64,000 nucleotides of DNA from NCBI GenBank assembly GCA_044598425.1, contig CP172536.1, positions 1,054,001 through 1,118,000 of the forward strand, in the 5' to 3' direction. This stretch comes from JAEVLT01 sp044598425 (GTDB taxonomy: Bacteria; Bacillota; Bacilli; Bacillales; Cytobacillaceae). The position numbers and the translations under genes were made by a program. The notes beneath the pieces are model-generated. The model saw only the letters and a list, made by a program, of their open reading frames with translations, searched no databases and was not told the DNA's origin. Shown piece after piece: positions 53,759 through 63,044 of the stretch (positions are counted from its first letter, which is position 1; each line of letters begins with the position of its first letter).

Positions 53759-54916
53759 GTGAAAAAATTTATTATCAATAAAGAATTAGCCAAAATCGCA
53801 AAGGGAACTCTTGCTGTTGTGTTAGCCGGTACCTTTACCTTTTCGGCATCGAAAGCTTTTGCAGAAGAACCAACTGACAAAACCCCAACTGTTTCTGCAG
53901 CGGCAGGTACTAATAATACAGCTGCAACCACTGTTGCACCATTAAATGAAAGTAAAGAAACGCCGTCTTTATTGCCTGGTGATTTCTTTTATTTCGCAAA
54001 GCTGGCTTTAGAAAAAATCAAGCTTGCCTTGGCGTTTGATAAAGTGAAGGATGCACAATTGCTGGCAGGTTATGCTTCCGAACGTCTTGCTGAAGCTGAA
54101 GCCCTTTTTAATGCAGGAAAACAGGATGAAGCTGTAAACGCAATGAAAGCAGCAATGGAGGATATGAATCAAGCTGATCAAATGATCAAGGATGAAAAAG
54201 AACCTTCTTCTTCAACAGTTAACGCGGAAACCGAAGATGCAAATAAAGAGGAAGTTCAAGTAACGAACGGACAATCAAATGCTGATAACGCAGAACAAGA
54301 AAAAGCAAAGGATCAGACTGCATCTAAAAACACTCAAGATGACCAAGTAAAACAAGTTCAAGAGGTGTTGTCGAAAAATATTGCAGCCTTAACGGCGGCA
54401 ATGGAAAAAGTGAAAAATCCGACTGCAAGAGCAGCTTTACAAAAAAATATTGATAAAAGCTACGCAAAACTTGCAGAGAAAATAAAAAAATACGAAGAAA
54501 AATTAGCAAAGATAACGCGAAAGGATGAGCAAAGGGAAGTAACGGGAGCCGAGACAGCTGCAAATAATCCAACAGAAGTTTCCTCAGAGACAAATGTGGA
54601 CACCGAAGTAAAAGCTGCCCCTGAAACAGCTGTAAAATCTGCCGATGTACAAGCAGCCGTTTCTCAATCAGGAGAAATAAAAGCACCTGTTTCTACCACT
54701 AAGAATTTACAAACAAAGGCAAAAGTCGAGGCAGAAACAAAACCTGTTCCATCCGTTGTAAAACAAGACCGTCAGCAAGTAAAACAAAAAATCAAACAAG
54801 AAGTAAAGCAAGAAATCAACCAAACGGCGAAGCAAGAAATCAAACAAATTCCAAAGGATGTAAATGAGCAACTCAAACAAAATAAAGCAGAAGTAAATTT
54901 GTTTGAAAAAGAATAG
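53759..54916 (+). CDS. Secreted DUF5667-type protein with Lys/Glu/Gln-rich tail
   Basis: A signal peptide (about 1-37; hydrophobic GTLAVVLAGTFTF, then ASKAFA) leads into a helical DUF5667 domain (about 65-150). That domain contains LLPGDFFYFAKLALEKIKLA and AGYASERLAEAEALF. A long low-complexity part follows, ending in repeats of VKQ/EIK/QEIN type. It uses a GTG start at 53759 after AGAGGTG; an alternative GTG lies at 53750. It lies just upstream of sigI, as do other secreted helical proteins near sigI-rsgI in relatives, but a shared role is only inference. It is probably cell-surface bound. Confidence 0.75.
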   Translation: MKKFIINKELAKIAKGTLAVVLAGTFTFSASKAFAEEPTDKTPTVSAAAGTNNTAATTVAPLNESKETPSLLPGDFFYFAKLALEKIKLALAFDKVKDAQLLAGYASERLAEAEALFNAGKQDEAVNAMKAAMEDMNQADQMIKDEKEPSSSTVNAETEDANKEEVQVTNGQSNADNAEQEKAKDQTASKNTQDDQVKQVQEVLSKNIAALTAAMEKVKNPTARAALQKNIDKSYAKLAEKIKKYEEKLAKITRKDEQREVTGAETAANNPTEVSSETNVDTEVKAAPETAVKSADVQAAVSQSGEIKAPVSTTKNLQTKAKVEAETKPVPSVVKQDRQQVKQKIKQEVKQEINQTAKQEIKQIPKDVNEQLKQNKAEVNLFEKE

Positions 54917-54970
54917 AAAGAAGCGGAAAAAGAGAAAGAACTTGAATAGGATAGACATAACAATAAACAG

Positions 54971-55003
54971 GAAAAGATAGCCTGAATTGGGGCTATCTTT
55001 TCT
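54971..55003 (+). terminator. Terminator between the DUF5667 gene and sigI
   Basis: A perfect 12-bp stem (GAAAAGATAGCC / GGCTATCTTTTC) has an 8-nt loop. Confidence 0.75.
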
Positions 55004-55076
55004 AAATATCCATACCCCCACAAAACTTAAAGCAATATACGTATGTTATAATTGTGTAGATCGTGAGGTGAGGGTA

Positions 55077-55823
55077 ATGCTAAGTTTATTGTTTATGGCC
55101 AAAAAGAAGAAAAGGTCATTAGAAGAATCTGTGCTGATGATCCAGCAAGGCGACCAAGCTTTGTTAAATGAGATGATTGATTCATATAAGCCCTTTATCG
55201 CCAAGACGGTATCGTCCGTGTGTAAACGGTATATCCATGAAACAGACGATGAATTTAGCATTGGCCTTATTGCGTTTAATGAAGCAATAGAAAAATATTC
55301 CCCGGATCGGGGGGATTCATTATTAAGCTTTGCAGATGTGTTAATCAAAAGAAGGGTGATTGACTATATTCGAAAGCAGACAAGAAACCAGCACCTCAGC
55401 TTGGACCTTAGCAATGTAAACCATGAGGATGATTCTCCGGGGACCATAATCGTGAATGAGCTTTCGCTAGAGAGTTATCAGAAAAAAACAGAAGAAGAGC
55501 TTCGTAAAGAGGAGATTTTTCATTTTCAGCAGCAATTAAAGAATTATGAACTTAGCTTCAGTGATTTAGTCGAAAACTCTCCGAAACATGCGGATGCAAG
55601 AAAAAGTGCGATTCAAGTCGCGAAAATCCTTGTGGAAAATGAAGAATTGTCCCAGATCCTATTTGAAAAAAAGCGGCTTCCGATAAAACAATTAGAAAAA
55701 ATGGTGGAAGTCAGCAGAAAAACCATTGAGCGGAATCGTAAATACATTATTGCGATCGCCCTTATTTTATCAAGTGATTATATTTATTTGAAGGATTATT
55801 TAAAGGGGGTGCTCGATGCATGA
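55077..55823 (+). CDS. sigI: RNA polymerase sigma factor SigI
   Basis: This is an alternative sigma factor for heat and cell-wall stress. It has 248 residues from ATG 55077, which follows GGTGAGGG. The longer frame starting at 54987 runs through the terminator and is wrong. Region 2 is seen as DDEFSIGLIAFNEAIEKYSP...FLSFA-like LLSFADVLIKRRVIDYIRKQ. The SigI C-terminal domain has RLPIKQLEKMVEVSRKTIER. It overlaps rsgI by 4 bp, the normal coupling with its anti-sigma factor. TATAAT at 55047-55052 may be the vegetative -10; the hexamer ACCCCC (55014-55019) resembles a SigI -35. Confidence 0.93.
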   Translation: MLSLLFMAKKKKRSLEESVLMIQQGDQALLNEMIDSYKPFIAKTVSSVCKRYIHETDDEFSIGLIAFNEAIEKYSPDRGDSLLSFADVLIKRRVIDYIRKQTRNQHLSLDLSNVNHEDDSPGTIIVNELSLESYQKKTEEELRKEEIFHFQQQLKNYELSFSDLVENSPKHADARKSAIQVAKILVENEELSQILFEKKRLPIKQLEKMVEVSRKTIERNRKYIIAIALILSSDYIYLKDYLKGVLDA

Positions 55824-56887
55824 AACAGGGAATCATAATGGAAATTAATGATGACTATTTAACATTATTGACTCCTGAAGGTGAATTTTTACGCGCCCGA
55901 AAACAAAACCATCAGTATGCTGTAGGCGAGGAAATTCTTTTTTTTCCACTTACTTTACGGGAAACAAACAGATCATTTTCTTTAGTAAAGCGATTCATGT
56001 CGGTTAAAGTGTTGGCCACGGCGGCAATCGCAATCATCCTCTTTTTTGGATCTTTTTTATCCTTTTACCAAAATAATAAGGCTTACGCCTATATGTCGAT
56101 CGATGTGAATCCAAGCATTGAGCTTGTTTTGAATAAAAAAATGCAGGTTTTGAAAGTTACAGCCTATAATCAGGATGGGAAAAAAATTGTTGCCCATATA
56201 GGCGACTGGAAAAAGAAGAGTATCGCTGAATTGACCCAATTGCTTTTAAACGAAATGAAAAAGCAAGGATATTTCAAGAATCATCATCTTGTTGTCATTT
56301 CAACTGTCCGAACAGATAAAAAGGAACAAAGTGCAGAGAAAGTTTTATCGGAAAACATGGAGGAAATTAAAGCTGCCGTGAAGGAAAAAAAGCTGCAAAT
56401 GACGGTTTTAAACGGTACACCGGAAGAGCTGGCAAAGGCGCATAAATTAGGAATCACAACGGGAAAGTATAAAGAAAGCAAAGTGCCGAAAAACAAAACA
56501 AACAAACCGGATTCAAAAGATGAGTCGAGTAAAATGAAAAGTCAAATGCCTGATGGAAATCAAATACCAAAGGGTAATCCGATAGCTCCAGCAGCTCCAC
56601 ATCCGTCTGTAATACATCCGGAGAAGAATCAAGGGTCTATGCCATCTTTACCGGAATCTGCTAAGCAAGGCAATGATAAACGGGAGCCAGGAACACCGAA
56701 AAGTCACCCAGAAAAGCCAATTCCTCCTGGACAGGTAAAAAAAATTGAAGAACCGAAAGAGAAGTTAAAAGAAATAAACGTTGAATCAAAAGATAAGGTT
56801 GAAAAAGAAATCAAGCGCGAAAATGAAGAAAAAGACGAAGAAATGCAAAAGGTAGAAGAGCAGGGAAAAAACTTATCAGCCAAGTAA
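55820..56887 (+). CDS. rsgI: Anti-sigma-I factor RsgI
   Basis: This single-pass membrane protein holds SigI inactive. The N-terminal cytoplasmic anti-sigma domain (about 1-55) starts MKQGIIMEINDDYLTLLTPEG. One TM segment (about 62-82) follows, then a conserved outer domain with YAYMSIDVNPSIELVLNKK. A long Pro/Lys/Glu-rich tail without any carbohydrate-binding domain ends the protein. It is 355 residues, coupled to sigI by ATGA. The plain tail suggests a wall-stress sensor and not a polysaccharide sensor as in clostridia. Confidence 0.93.
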   Translation: MKQGIIMEINDDYLTLLTPEGEFLRARKQNHQYAVGEEILFFPLTLRETNRSFSLVKRFMSVKVLATAAIAIILFFGSFLSFYQNNKAYAYMSIDVNPSIELVLNKKMQVLKVTAYNQDGKKIVAHIGDWKKKSIAELTQLLLNEMKKQGYFKNHHLVVISTVRTDKKEQSAEKVLSENMEEIKAAVKEKKLQMTVLNGTPEELAKAHKLGITTGKYKESKVPKNKTNKPDSKDESSKMKSQMPDGNQIPKGNPIAPAAPHPSVIHPEKNQGSMPSLPESAKQGNDKREPGTPKSHPEKPIPPGQVKKIEEPKEKLKEINVESKDKVEKEIKRENEEKDEEMQKVEEQGKNLSAK

Positions 56888-56966
56888 GGAGCAGCTAAAG
56901 ATTCAGGTGGATTTGCCATTAGATTTACAGATCGAGATCAATGGACTGAATCAGCATGAGTAACAA

Positions 56967-56994
56967 AAGTCCGGCCTTAGGGTCGGACTTTATC
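56967..56994. terminator. Shared terminator between rsgI and the SASP gene
   Basis: AAGTCCGGCC / GGTCGGACTT forms a 10-bp stem with one G-T pair and a 4-nt loop between convergent genes. Confidence 0.75.
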
Positions 56995-57004
56995 CATTTG
57001 TATG

Positions 57005-57208
57005 TTATTTTTGGGATGATTGTCCAGTTAAATGTGCTTGTGCCTGCTGCACGAGCCGCTTTGTAATTTCGCCGCCGACAGAACCGTTTGCCCGGGAAAC
57101 GGTATCAGAACCAAGCTGTACGCCAAATTCTTGGGCTATTTCGTATTTTACTTGATCTAAATATTGTTCAATTCCCGGAACTAAAAGTTTATTGCTGCTT
57201 CTTGCCAT
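57005..57208 (-). CDS. Alpha/beta-type small acid-soluble spore protein
   Basis: This 67-residue protein coats and protects spore DNA. The first half has the GPR protease site region YEIAQEFGVQLGSD and the second half the DNA-binding RANGSVGGEITKRLVQQAQ, both characteristic. It starts after AGGAGTG. It is expressed in the forespore in relatives (SigG), but no clear SigG promoter was found here. Confidence 0.95.
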   Translation of the reverse strand: MARSSNKLLVPGIEQYLDQVKYEIAQEFGVQLGSDTVSRANGSVGGEITKRLVQQAQAHLTGQSSQK

Positions 57209-57360
57209 TGCTTTTCACTCCTATTCGAACATTTTATCCAGAGATTTTTATCTCTGTAAGAATAGTTTTCGGTTTTTGGTGAAATTTAATGAGTGGAAAT
57301 GTTTTTCGTAATTGGATAAATTCTTATTTGGGCGGAAGCACCTCATATGTTTTGTAGGGA

Positions 57361-57390
57361 AAAGTGAAAAGAGCTGCATCGGCAGCTCTT
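57361..57390 (-). terminator. Terminator of the minus-strand glcD-glcF pair
   Basis: AAGAGCTGC (57369-57377) and GCAGCTCTT (57382-57390) form a perfect 9-bp stem overlapping the stop codon. On the minus strand TTCACTTTTCCC follows. Confidence 0.6.
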
Positions 57391-58715
57391 CACTCATTTA
57401 CTGCTTCCAACAGCAAATCAACAATATGGACAGCTCTTGCTTTTGTTGTTAAACCTTCGCGTTCGATCCCGAGCTTCATCTGCAGCAAGCAGCCGGGATT
57501 TGCGGTTACAATCGTGGAGGCAAGTGTATCTTTCGCTTGAACCATTTTGTAGTCAAGCATTTTCATCGACATTTCCGCTTCGACAATATTGTAAATGCCG
57601 GCAGAACCGCAGCAGCGATCAGCATCTTTCATTTCTCTGTACTCCACTCCCTTGATCGCATTTAACAAAGTTCTCGGAGAGGATGCTGTTTTCATCACAT
57701 TTCGAAGATGGCAGGAGTCCTGATAGGTAACGATTTGTGCTGGAAGTTCAAGCTTTACTTTTTCATGAAAGTGAACAGCAACGAGAATTTCAGAAATATC
57801 TTTTATTTTTTCGGAAAACGCTTTTGCCCGTTCCTTCCATGCAGGATCATCCCTTAATAAATGATCGTAATCAATTAAGAATGCACCGCAGCCGCCAGCA
57901 TTGGTGATAATGAAATCTGCCTTTAGGTCTTCAAACGCCTGGATATTTCGTTTGGCAAGGTCTTTTGCGCTGTCTTTTTCTCCGCTGTGACCGTGCAGCG
58001 CACCGCAGCAAGCCTGATCTTTTGGAATGACGATCTCACAGCCTGCGAGCTGGAGCAATTTCATGGTTGCATCATTTGTTGCCATAAACATCGTATCCAT
58101 CAAACAGCCGCTAAAAAAGCCAACCCGATATGTTTTTTCGCCAATAGCGGTCAGCTGTGACGGCCGATTCTTCATTTCTTTCATGGTTGGAACGTTTGGC
58201 AGCACTTTTTCCATTGTTGACAAACTATCAGGCAATAGGCTTAAGAACCCAATTTTCCTAGCGATTGTTTGGATGCCTGACCGCTGATAAAAACCAATTA
58301 AACCAGTAAGACCCCGCATGCGGTTTTGATGTGGGAAAAGACCCTGAAAGACAGCCTTCCGTACAGCTCGTACCGGCAGTGAAAATTTTTTGTTTTGCTG
58401 GATCAGATCCCGAGCATCTTCAAGTAGATGGCCATAATTCACCCCAGATGGGCAAACGGGTTCACATGCCCGGCAGCCGAGGCAAAGCTCAAGCGATCGT
58501 TCGAAATCTTCATCCGGTTCAATTAATCCGTCAACGACCGCTTTCATCAGCGCAATTCTTCCCCTAGGGGAATGCGATTCTTGATAGCCGGACTCGATAT
58601 AAGTCGGGCAAGTAGGGAGGCAAAAACCACAACGCATACAATTTAACAGTTCATCTTCATTCATTTTTTCCTTAAATTGTTGTTGGATCATTGCTTGCTC
58701 TTTTGCTGTTGTCAT
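57390..58715 (-). CDS. glcF: Glycolate oxidase iron-sulfur subunit, second locus (GlcF/YsfD-like)
   Basis: This 441-residue protein has two ferredoxin-like motifs (CMRCGFCLPTCP, CLGCRACEPVCP) and two CCG domains (QACCGALHGHSG, DRCCGSAGIYN). It is parallel in layout to the protein at 28123-29481 but clearly diverged. It overlaps the GlcD gene by 4 bp and is translated after it. It forms a 2-hydroxyacid oxidase with GlcD; no GlcE gene accompanies this set. B. subtilis ysfC-ysfD has the same two-gene form. Confidence 0.9.
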   Translation of the reverse strand: MTTAKEQAMIQQQFKEKMNEDELLNCMRCGFCLPTCPTYIESGYQESHSPRGRIALMKAVVDGLIEPDEDFERSLELCLGCRACEPVCPSGVNYGHLLEDARDLIQQNKKFSLPVRAVRKAVFQGLFPHQNRMRGLTGLIGFYQRSGIQTIARKIGFLSLLPDSLSTMEKVLPNVPTMKEMKNRPSQLTAIGEKTYRVGFFSGCLMDTMFMATNDATMKLLQLAGCEIVIPKDQACCGALHGHSGEKDSAKDLAKRNIQAFEDLKADFIITNAGGCGAFLIDYDHLLRDDPAWKERAKAFSEKIKDISEILVAVHFHEKVKLELPAQIVTYQDSCHLRNVMKTASSPRTLLNAIKGVEYREMKDADRCCGSAGIYNIVEAEMSMKMLDYKMVQAKDTLASTIVTANPGCLLQMKLGIEREGLTTKARAVHIVDLLLEAVNE

Positions 58716-60124
58716 CCTGTCACCACCACGCGTTTTCTGCTGTCTTTAGCAAAAACTTTTCCCGGATTCATTATATTGTTCGGATCCAATGATTGTTTAA
58801 TGGCCTTCATGGCGTTAATTCCTTCTTTACCCATCTTCCATTCTAAATAAGGAGCCTTCATTGCACCGACGCCGTGTTCGCCTGTGATGGTGCCACCTAA
58901 TTCAATTGCTTTTTGAAAAATTTCAGCAAAAGCTTTTTCAACGCGCTCGATTTCGTCATGGTCTCTTGAATCTGTTGGGCATGTTGGATGAAGGTTGCCA
59001 TCTCCAGCATGACCAAATGTACAGATTTTCACCTTGTATTTTTCAGCAATTTCATTGATCGCTCTTACCATTTTGGCAATTTCCGATCTCGGTACGGTTG
59101 CATCTTCAAGAATGGTTGTCGGCTTTAATCTGGCAAGTGCGGAAAGGGCTGTCCTTCGTGCCGTTCTCAGAGCGTCTGCCTCCGCTTCTGTTGAAGCAAT
59201 TTCCACGGAAACGGCATTTTCCAGCTTGCAGATTTCGGCCATTTTAGCCAAATCGCGCTGAACTACTTCAGGCGGTCCATCCTGTTCGATTAACAGAACA
59301 GCTTGTACGTCGGTAGGGAGACCGATTTGGGCGTGAGCCTCGACAACTTGCAATGTCGGCTGGTCTAGAAATTCAAGCGTTGTTGGAATAATTTTATTTG
59401 AAATGATCTTTGAAACCGTTCTGGCCGCTGCGTCAATGTCCTGATAAAGGGCAAGCATTGTTTTTTTCGTCTCCGGCATCGGAATAAGCTTTAAGGTTGC
59501 TTCTGTGATTACCCCGAGCGTTCCTTCAGAACCTACGAAAAGGCGGGTTAAGTCGTAGCCTGCGACATCCTTTGCCAGCTTGCCGCCGGTGCGGATCACG
59601 TCGCCATTTGGGAGAACGATTTCAAGCGCGATCACATAATCCCTTGTTACTCCATATTTTAAGCCGCGTAAACCCCCAGAATTTTCATTAATATTGCCGC
59701 CTATGGTGGAGATTTTCATGGAGCTTGGGTCAGGTGGATAAAAGAGACCTTTTGCTTCTACAGCATTGATCATGTCGAGTGTGATGACGCCAGGCTGGAC
59801 CGTAATCGTCAAATTTTCTTCATCGATTTCAAGAATTTTGTTCATATGTTTAAATAGAAGAACGATCCCGCCTTCAGTTGGGCAGGTGCCGCCGCAAAGG
59901 TTGGTGCCTGAGCCTCTTGGAATGATCGGAATGTGCATTTCATTGCAAATTTTCACAATTTCAGCAATTTCCTTTGTATTGCGCGGGCTGACGACCGCAT
60001 CAGGAAGTGATTGGAAATTCGGAGTGGCATCATATGAATATACTAATCTGCCTGATTTGCTTTCATCAAAATTCTCGGGCGAAACAATGGAGATGATTCG
60101 CTCTTTTGCAGCTGTCGATAGCAT
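58712..60124 (-). CDS. glcD: Glycolate oxidase FAD subunit, second locus (GlcD/YsfC-like)
   Basis: This is the catalytic FAD-linked oxidase. It has 470 residues. FAD region: IIPRGSGTNLCGGTCPTEGG, PDPSSMKISTIGGNINENSG and GSEGTLGVITEATL. The C-terminal domain has CTFGHAGDGNLHPTCP and GGTITGEHGVGAMK. It starts after AAGGGGGAA. It is the first gene of a two-gene unit with glcF. The differing active-site surroundings from the copy at 29478 suggest a different acid substrate or different regulation. Confidence 0.92.
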   Translation of the reverse strand: MLSTAAKERIISIVSPENFDESKSGRLVYSYDATPNFQSLPDAVVSPRNTKEIAEIVKICNEMHIPIIPRGSGTNLCGGTCPTEGGIVLLFKHMNKILEIDEENLTITVQPGVITLDMINAVEAKGLFYPPDPSSMKISTIGGNINENSGGLRGLKYGVTRDYVIALEIVLPNGDVIRTGGKLAKDVAGYDLTRLFVGSEGTLGVITEATLKLIPMPETKKTMLALYQDIDAAARTVSKIISNKIIPTTLEFLDQPTLQVVEAHAQIGLPTDVQAVLLIEQDGPPEVVQRDLAKMAEICKLENAVSVEIASTEAEADALRTARRTALSALARLKPTTILEDATVPRSEIAKMVRAINEIAEKYKVKICTFGHAGDGNLHPTCPTDSRDHDEIERVEKAFAEIFQKAIELGGTITGEHGVGAMKAPYLEWKMGKEGINAMKAIKQSLDPNNIMNPGKVFAKDSRKRVVVTG

Positions 60125-60223
60125 GACTTTTCCCCCTTTTGTATACGGTTACATTTCTAATGCTAGAAAACGGATGATTTCGTATCCATGCTTCCATTAT
60201 ACCGGAATAATGATGTTCGTGAA

Positions 60224-60248
60224 CAAAAAAAATCCGGGTTTCCCCGGA
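60224..60248 (-). terminator. Terminator of the DUF3905 gene
   Basis: Minus strand: a TCCGGGG-AAA-CCCGGA hairpin is followed by TTTTTTTTG. Confidence 0.85.
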
Positions 60249-60262
60249 TAAATTAGCTAGAA

Positions 60263-60613
60263 TTAATCATTGCCATGGCTTACATCTTTTGTTGGATGCA
60301 TGAACGGGCTTGCTTTTTGCTTCTGTTTCTTTTCAAGTAATTCCCGATTCTCGTCTGTGTTCCAGCCGATATCGTTCGTTGGATGAACCCATTCATCTCC
60401 AGACATTACAGCTGGATCCGTTTCTTTTGACCAATTTTCTAAAGGCGAATTGGATGAAGCATAGTGGCTGTCGCCAATGGTAACTCCAAACTGGTTGACA
60501 AAAGGCGGCTCCATTTTCATTCCGGTATCTTTAAAGCTCGGAGCATTGATTTGATGTGGCAAGGTTTCGTCTATACTAAAAACTTCTTGCTGATTCTCCT
60601 TTTTTGGCTTCAC
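60263..60613 (-). CDS. DUF3905-family protein
   Basis: This small acidic soluble protein (about 116 residues) has the stretches PHQINAPSFKDTGMKMEPPF, WSKETDPAVMSGDEWVHPTN and DIGWNTDENRELL, which I associate with the DUF3905 family found in spore formers. A GTG start at 60613 (KPKKENQ...) is chosen because GGGAGG lies eight bases upstream; the longer frame is doubtful. The function is unknown. It is a single gene with its own terminator. Confidence 0.7.
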   Translation of the reverse strand: MKPKKENQQEVFSIDETLPHQINAPSFKDTGMKMEPPFVNQFGVTIGDSHYASSNSPLENWSKETDPAVMSGDEWVHPTNDIGWNTDENRELLEKKQKQKASPFMHPTKDVSHGND

Positions 60614-60735
60614 ATTGCATTCCTCCCTGTTATTCATATAGACTCTCGGCATTTACCGAGTCAGATGTGGCAAGGGATTCCTCGCCCCATCAAATTAACT
60701 TTCCTCCTACTTTGTAGGGGATTTTTTATTTGAGG

Positions 60736-60772
60736 CAATATTCCGAATTGGAAATAAAGTGTCGGAATATTG
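60736..60772. repeat. Inverted repeat upstream of the transposase
   Basis: CAATATTCCGA (60736-60746) and TCGGAATATTG (60762-60772) are perfect 11-bp arms around a 15-nt loop. It is likely part of the left end of the insertion sequence, or a hairpin that blocks read-through into the transposase. A second hairpin (CCTAC-TTT-GTAGG plus T-run) lies at 60705-60727. Confidence 0.5.
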
Positions 60773-60853
60773 TCATGAAACACTCGAAAAAATACTTGAC
60801 TTTTCAGAATCTACCCAATAATCGCGGTTGAAGGGATTTTTTCCTTACTAACC

Positions 60854-62368
60854 ATGATCGGGGTGTTGATTTTGAAACCAATTTTTGTACCGCATGCGGA
60901 ATACCAGCAGTTTGTTTTAGATCAACTGCACAAACACTATTCCGGCGGGATCCTCACACTTCTGAATCAGGATTGGCCGGTTATCACAAAGCTTTGGATC
61001 ATCGATCTATCCAAAATTACAACGATGTTACTCCCATTGTATAAGGATAGAGGTCCAAAACCGAGGGATCCTGCTTCCATGATGCGCTCGTATCTCCTTT
61101 TATTTTTAACGAATCCAACTATGAGTATTGATGAATGGGTCGATGAGCTTCGCCGTGTTCCTCTCTACGCTATTATTAGTGGTTTTGAACCCGGAGACAC
61201 ACCCGGTGTCGGTACATTCCATGACTTTTTCAAACGTTTATGGGGGAGTCAAAAGAAACATGTCACCCACAAAAAGAAAAGTAAAAAGTCTCGGAAACGC
61301 AAACCCAAAAAAGGGAAAAAGGGAGAAAAGGCACCTATCTCTAAGCCAGGCCGCGTAAAGAGATTAGTCGAATGGATGATCCCTAGACTAGAGGATAAAA
61401 AGGAACTTCCATCGGATCGCCTTTTCGATTTCTTTCAAACCCAAATTCTTACTGTTTCTGCTAAGTTGGGATTGCTTGGGAATGTGGAACAACTGAACGT
61501 TGCTGGTGACGGCACGCCCGTCGTCACCGCATCACACACCCGAAGCAAATCCACTTGTAATTGTCATGCCCAAGGTATAGCGAAATGCAATCACGCCCGT
61601 ATATACTCCCAGCCCGACTGTGATATTGGGTGGGATAGCCATCGAGAGAAGTACTATAATGGGTACTCTCTTTACATGATCAATGCCTGTGATAGCCCGT
61701 ATGATTTGCCTTTGTACCCGCGTCTCCATAAAGCTTCCTGCCATGACTCAATTGGCTTTGTGGTTAGTTGGGCTGAGTTTTCGCAACGATTCAACTTGGG
61801 CACGGTTGATAAAATGCTTCTTGATGCAGCACATGATGCCGAAGCCATTTACCAACTAATTAATCATAAAAAAGTGGAACCAATCATTGATCTTAATAAA
61901 CGTGCAAAACAGAATATGGAAACTGGCAGTGACATAAAGATATCACCCCAAGGTATTCCTGTTTGTCCAATCGGCAAAAAGATGAAACCAAATGGATATG
62001 ACCATACACAAAATCGCCAGAAATGGCGTTGCCCACTTGCTTGTGGTGCGAAAAACACGTGCAAAACGCCTTGTTCAACTGCCAAGTATGGACGAACTTA
62101 CCATACGCATAGCAAAGATAATTTGCGCTTGTTTCCCAAAACTTCAAGGGAGACAGATAAGTGGAAATGTATTTACAAACGACGTACTTCCGTTGAACGC
62201 TCCAACAAACGTGAAAAGATTGATTATCACTTAGAAGCTGGGAACCATCGGTCAACCATGATGTGGTACGTCCGTATTTTTGGAATCATGATGTGCCAGC
62301 ACATAGACGCTTGGTATACCCACCAAAAAGATGATCTAGTGTCTCTTAAAAGCCTGTTTTCCCTTTAG
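60854..62368 (+). mobile_element. Insertion sequence with intact DDE transposase (IS1182/IS4-like superfamily)
   Basis: The 504-residue transposase is uninterrupted. It has a basic linker (KKKSKKSRKRKPKKGKKGEK, about 137-156) and a likely first catalytic Asp in NVAGDGTPVV. A Cys/His-rich block (CNCHAQGIAKCNH) and a second Cys cluster (CPLACGAKNTCKTPC) suggest metal binding. The end has RRTSVERSNKREKIDYHLE with the likely catalytic Glu. A start at TTG 60870 (KPIFVPHAEYQQF) is also possible, since the ATG at 60854 has no good ribosome site. Terminal inverted repeats could not be fixed. Family name is tentative. Confidence 0.8.
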
Positions 62369-62444
62369 TAGCCTGATATGTTTAAGGCTCTATTCTAAGA
62401 GATGGTTGCTTTTAAATAGGTTCTTTGAACGAAAATTGTTTAAG

Positions 62445-62570
62445 GTTGAATGGAGCGGAAGTGCGAGACTCCTGCGGGAGCAGCGGGACAGGTGAGACCC
62501 CACAGGCGTTAACGCCGAGGAGGCTCACCGCCCGCCCCGCGGAAAGCGAGCATCTGGAGCGGAATTCAAC
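62445..62570. repeat. Dispersed Bacillus GC-rich structured repeat
   Basis: A 126-bp block is bounded by GTTGAAT and ATTCAAC, with GGAGCGGAA at both ends. The core contains GACTCCTGCGGGAGCAGCGG and GAGGAGGCTCACCGCCCGCC, which fold strongly. It is GC-rich against the local background. The same block pattern is scattered through many Bacillus and Geobacillus genomes; its function is not settled. Confidence 0.75.
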
Positions 62571-62882
62571 CACACCGCACACTTGGTAAAGAGCAACAAA
62601 GTTTACAAAAACAATCTTTTTTAAAAATGAATATGTGACGCTTCTTTGACATGCCCTTTTTTGAAAATGTCTTGAAAACGAAGATCCACTTCTTCAATTA
62701 TGCTCAATTCCCAGTTATTTTTTGGAAAACGCGCCGATTTCACCCTAGAAACTCCGAGAGTCTATTTCATATTATTAGGGAAGAACTCCATTTTTATAAA
62801 AGAAAAAACTGGCATGGATAATCTTGCTGTTTTAAAAGAAAATAGTAAAGCAACACTTATGAATTTAGGAGGCTAGATAAGA
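62571..62882. other. Intergenic stretch before the small spore-like genes
   Basis: AT-rich; no gene, repeat or firm promoter was seen. The last 15 bases carry the ribosome site (TTAGGAGG) for the small gene at 62883. Confidence 0.4.
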
Positions 62883-63044
62883 ATGGCTAAGCGAAAAGCT
62901 GAATTCAATGCAGTTGAAAAGTATTCGAAGACCCCTCATAAAAATAATCATGAGAATGAATTTTCAGCCGAATTTGCTGGCGGGGAAGAAGCGATCAAAG
63001 GAGCTAACCGAAACTCAAAATTAGGGAAAAAGGGAAGATCGTAA
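62883..63044 (+). CDS. Small basic protein, possibly spore-associated
   Basis: This 53-residue protein starts MAKRKAEFNAVEKYSKTPHK and contains NEFSAEFAGGEEAIKGANRN before a basic end (KLGKKGRS). The FSAEFA core recalls the repeat of gamma-type SASP (EFATEFA-like), but this is loose. It has a strong site (TTAGGAGG). It abuts the next small gene, with ATG right after its TAA. Confidence 0.6.
   Translation: MAKRKAEFNAVEKYSKTPHKNNHENEFSAEFAGGEEAIKGANRNSKLGKKGRS

Noticed and set aside
54324..54686. Leucine-rich ORF antisense to the DUF5667 gene
   Set aside because: It mirrors the Lys/Gln-rich codons of the sense gene, with no start site and no family features.
55014..55043. Full SigI promoter (ACCCCC with CGAA) before sigI
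   Set aside because: ACCCCC is present, but no CGAA sits about 15 bases further; CGTA appears only after 20. It is kept as a note in the sigI entry.
61893..62255. Minus-strand ORF inside the transposase gene
   Set aside because: It is a shadow frame of the transposase; its composition and lack of a start signal argue against coding.
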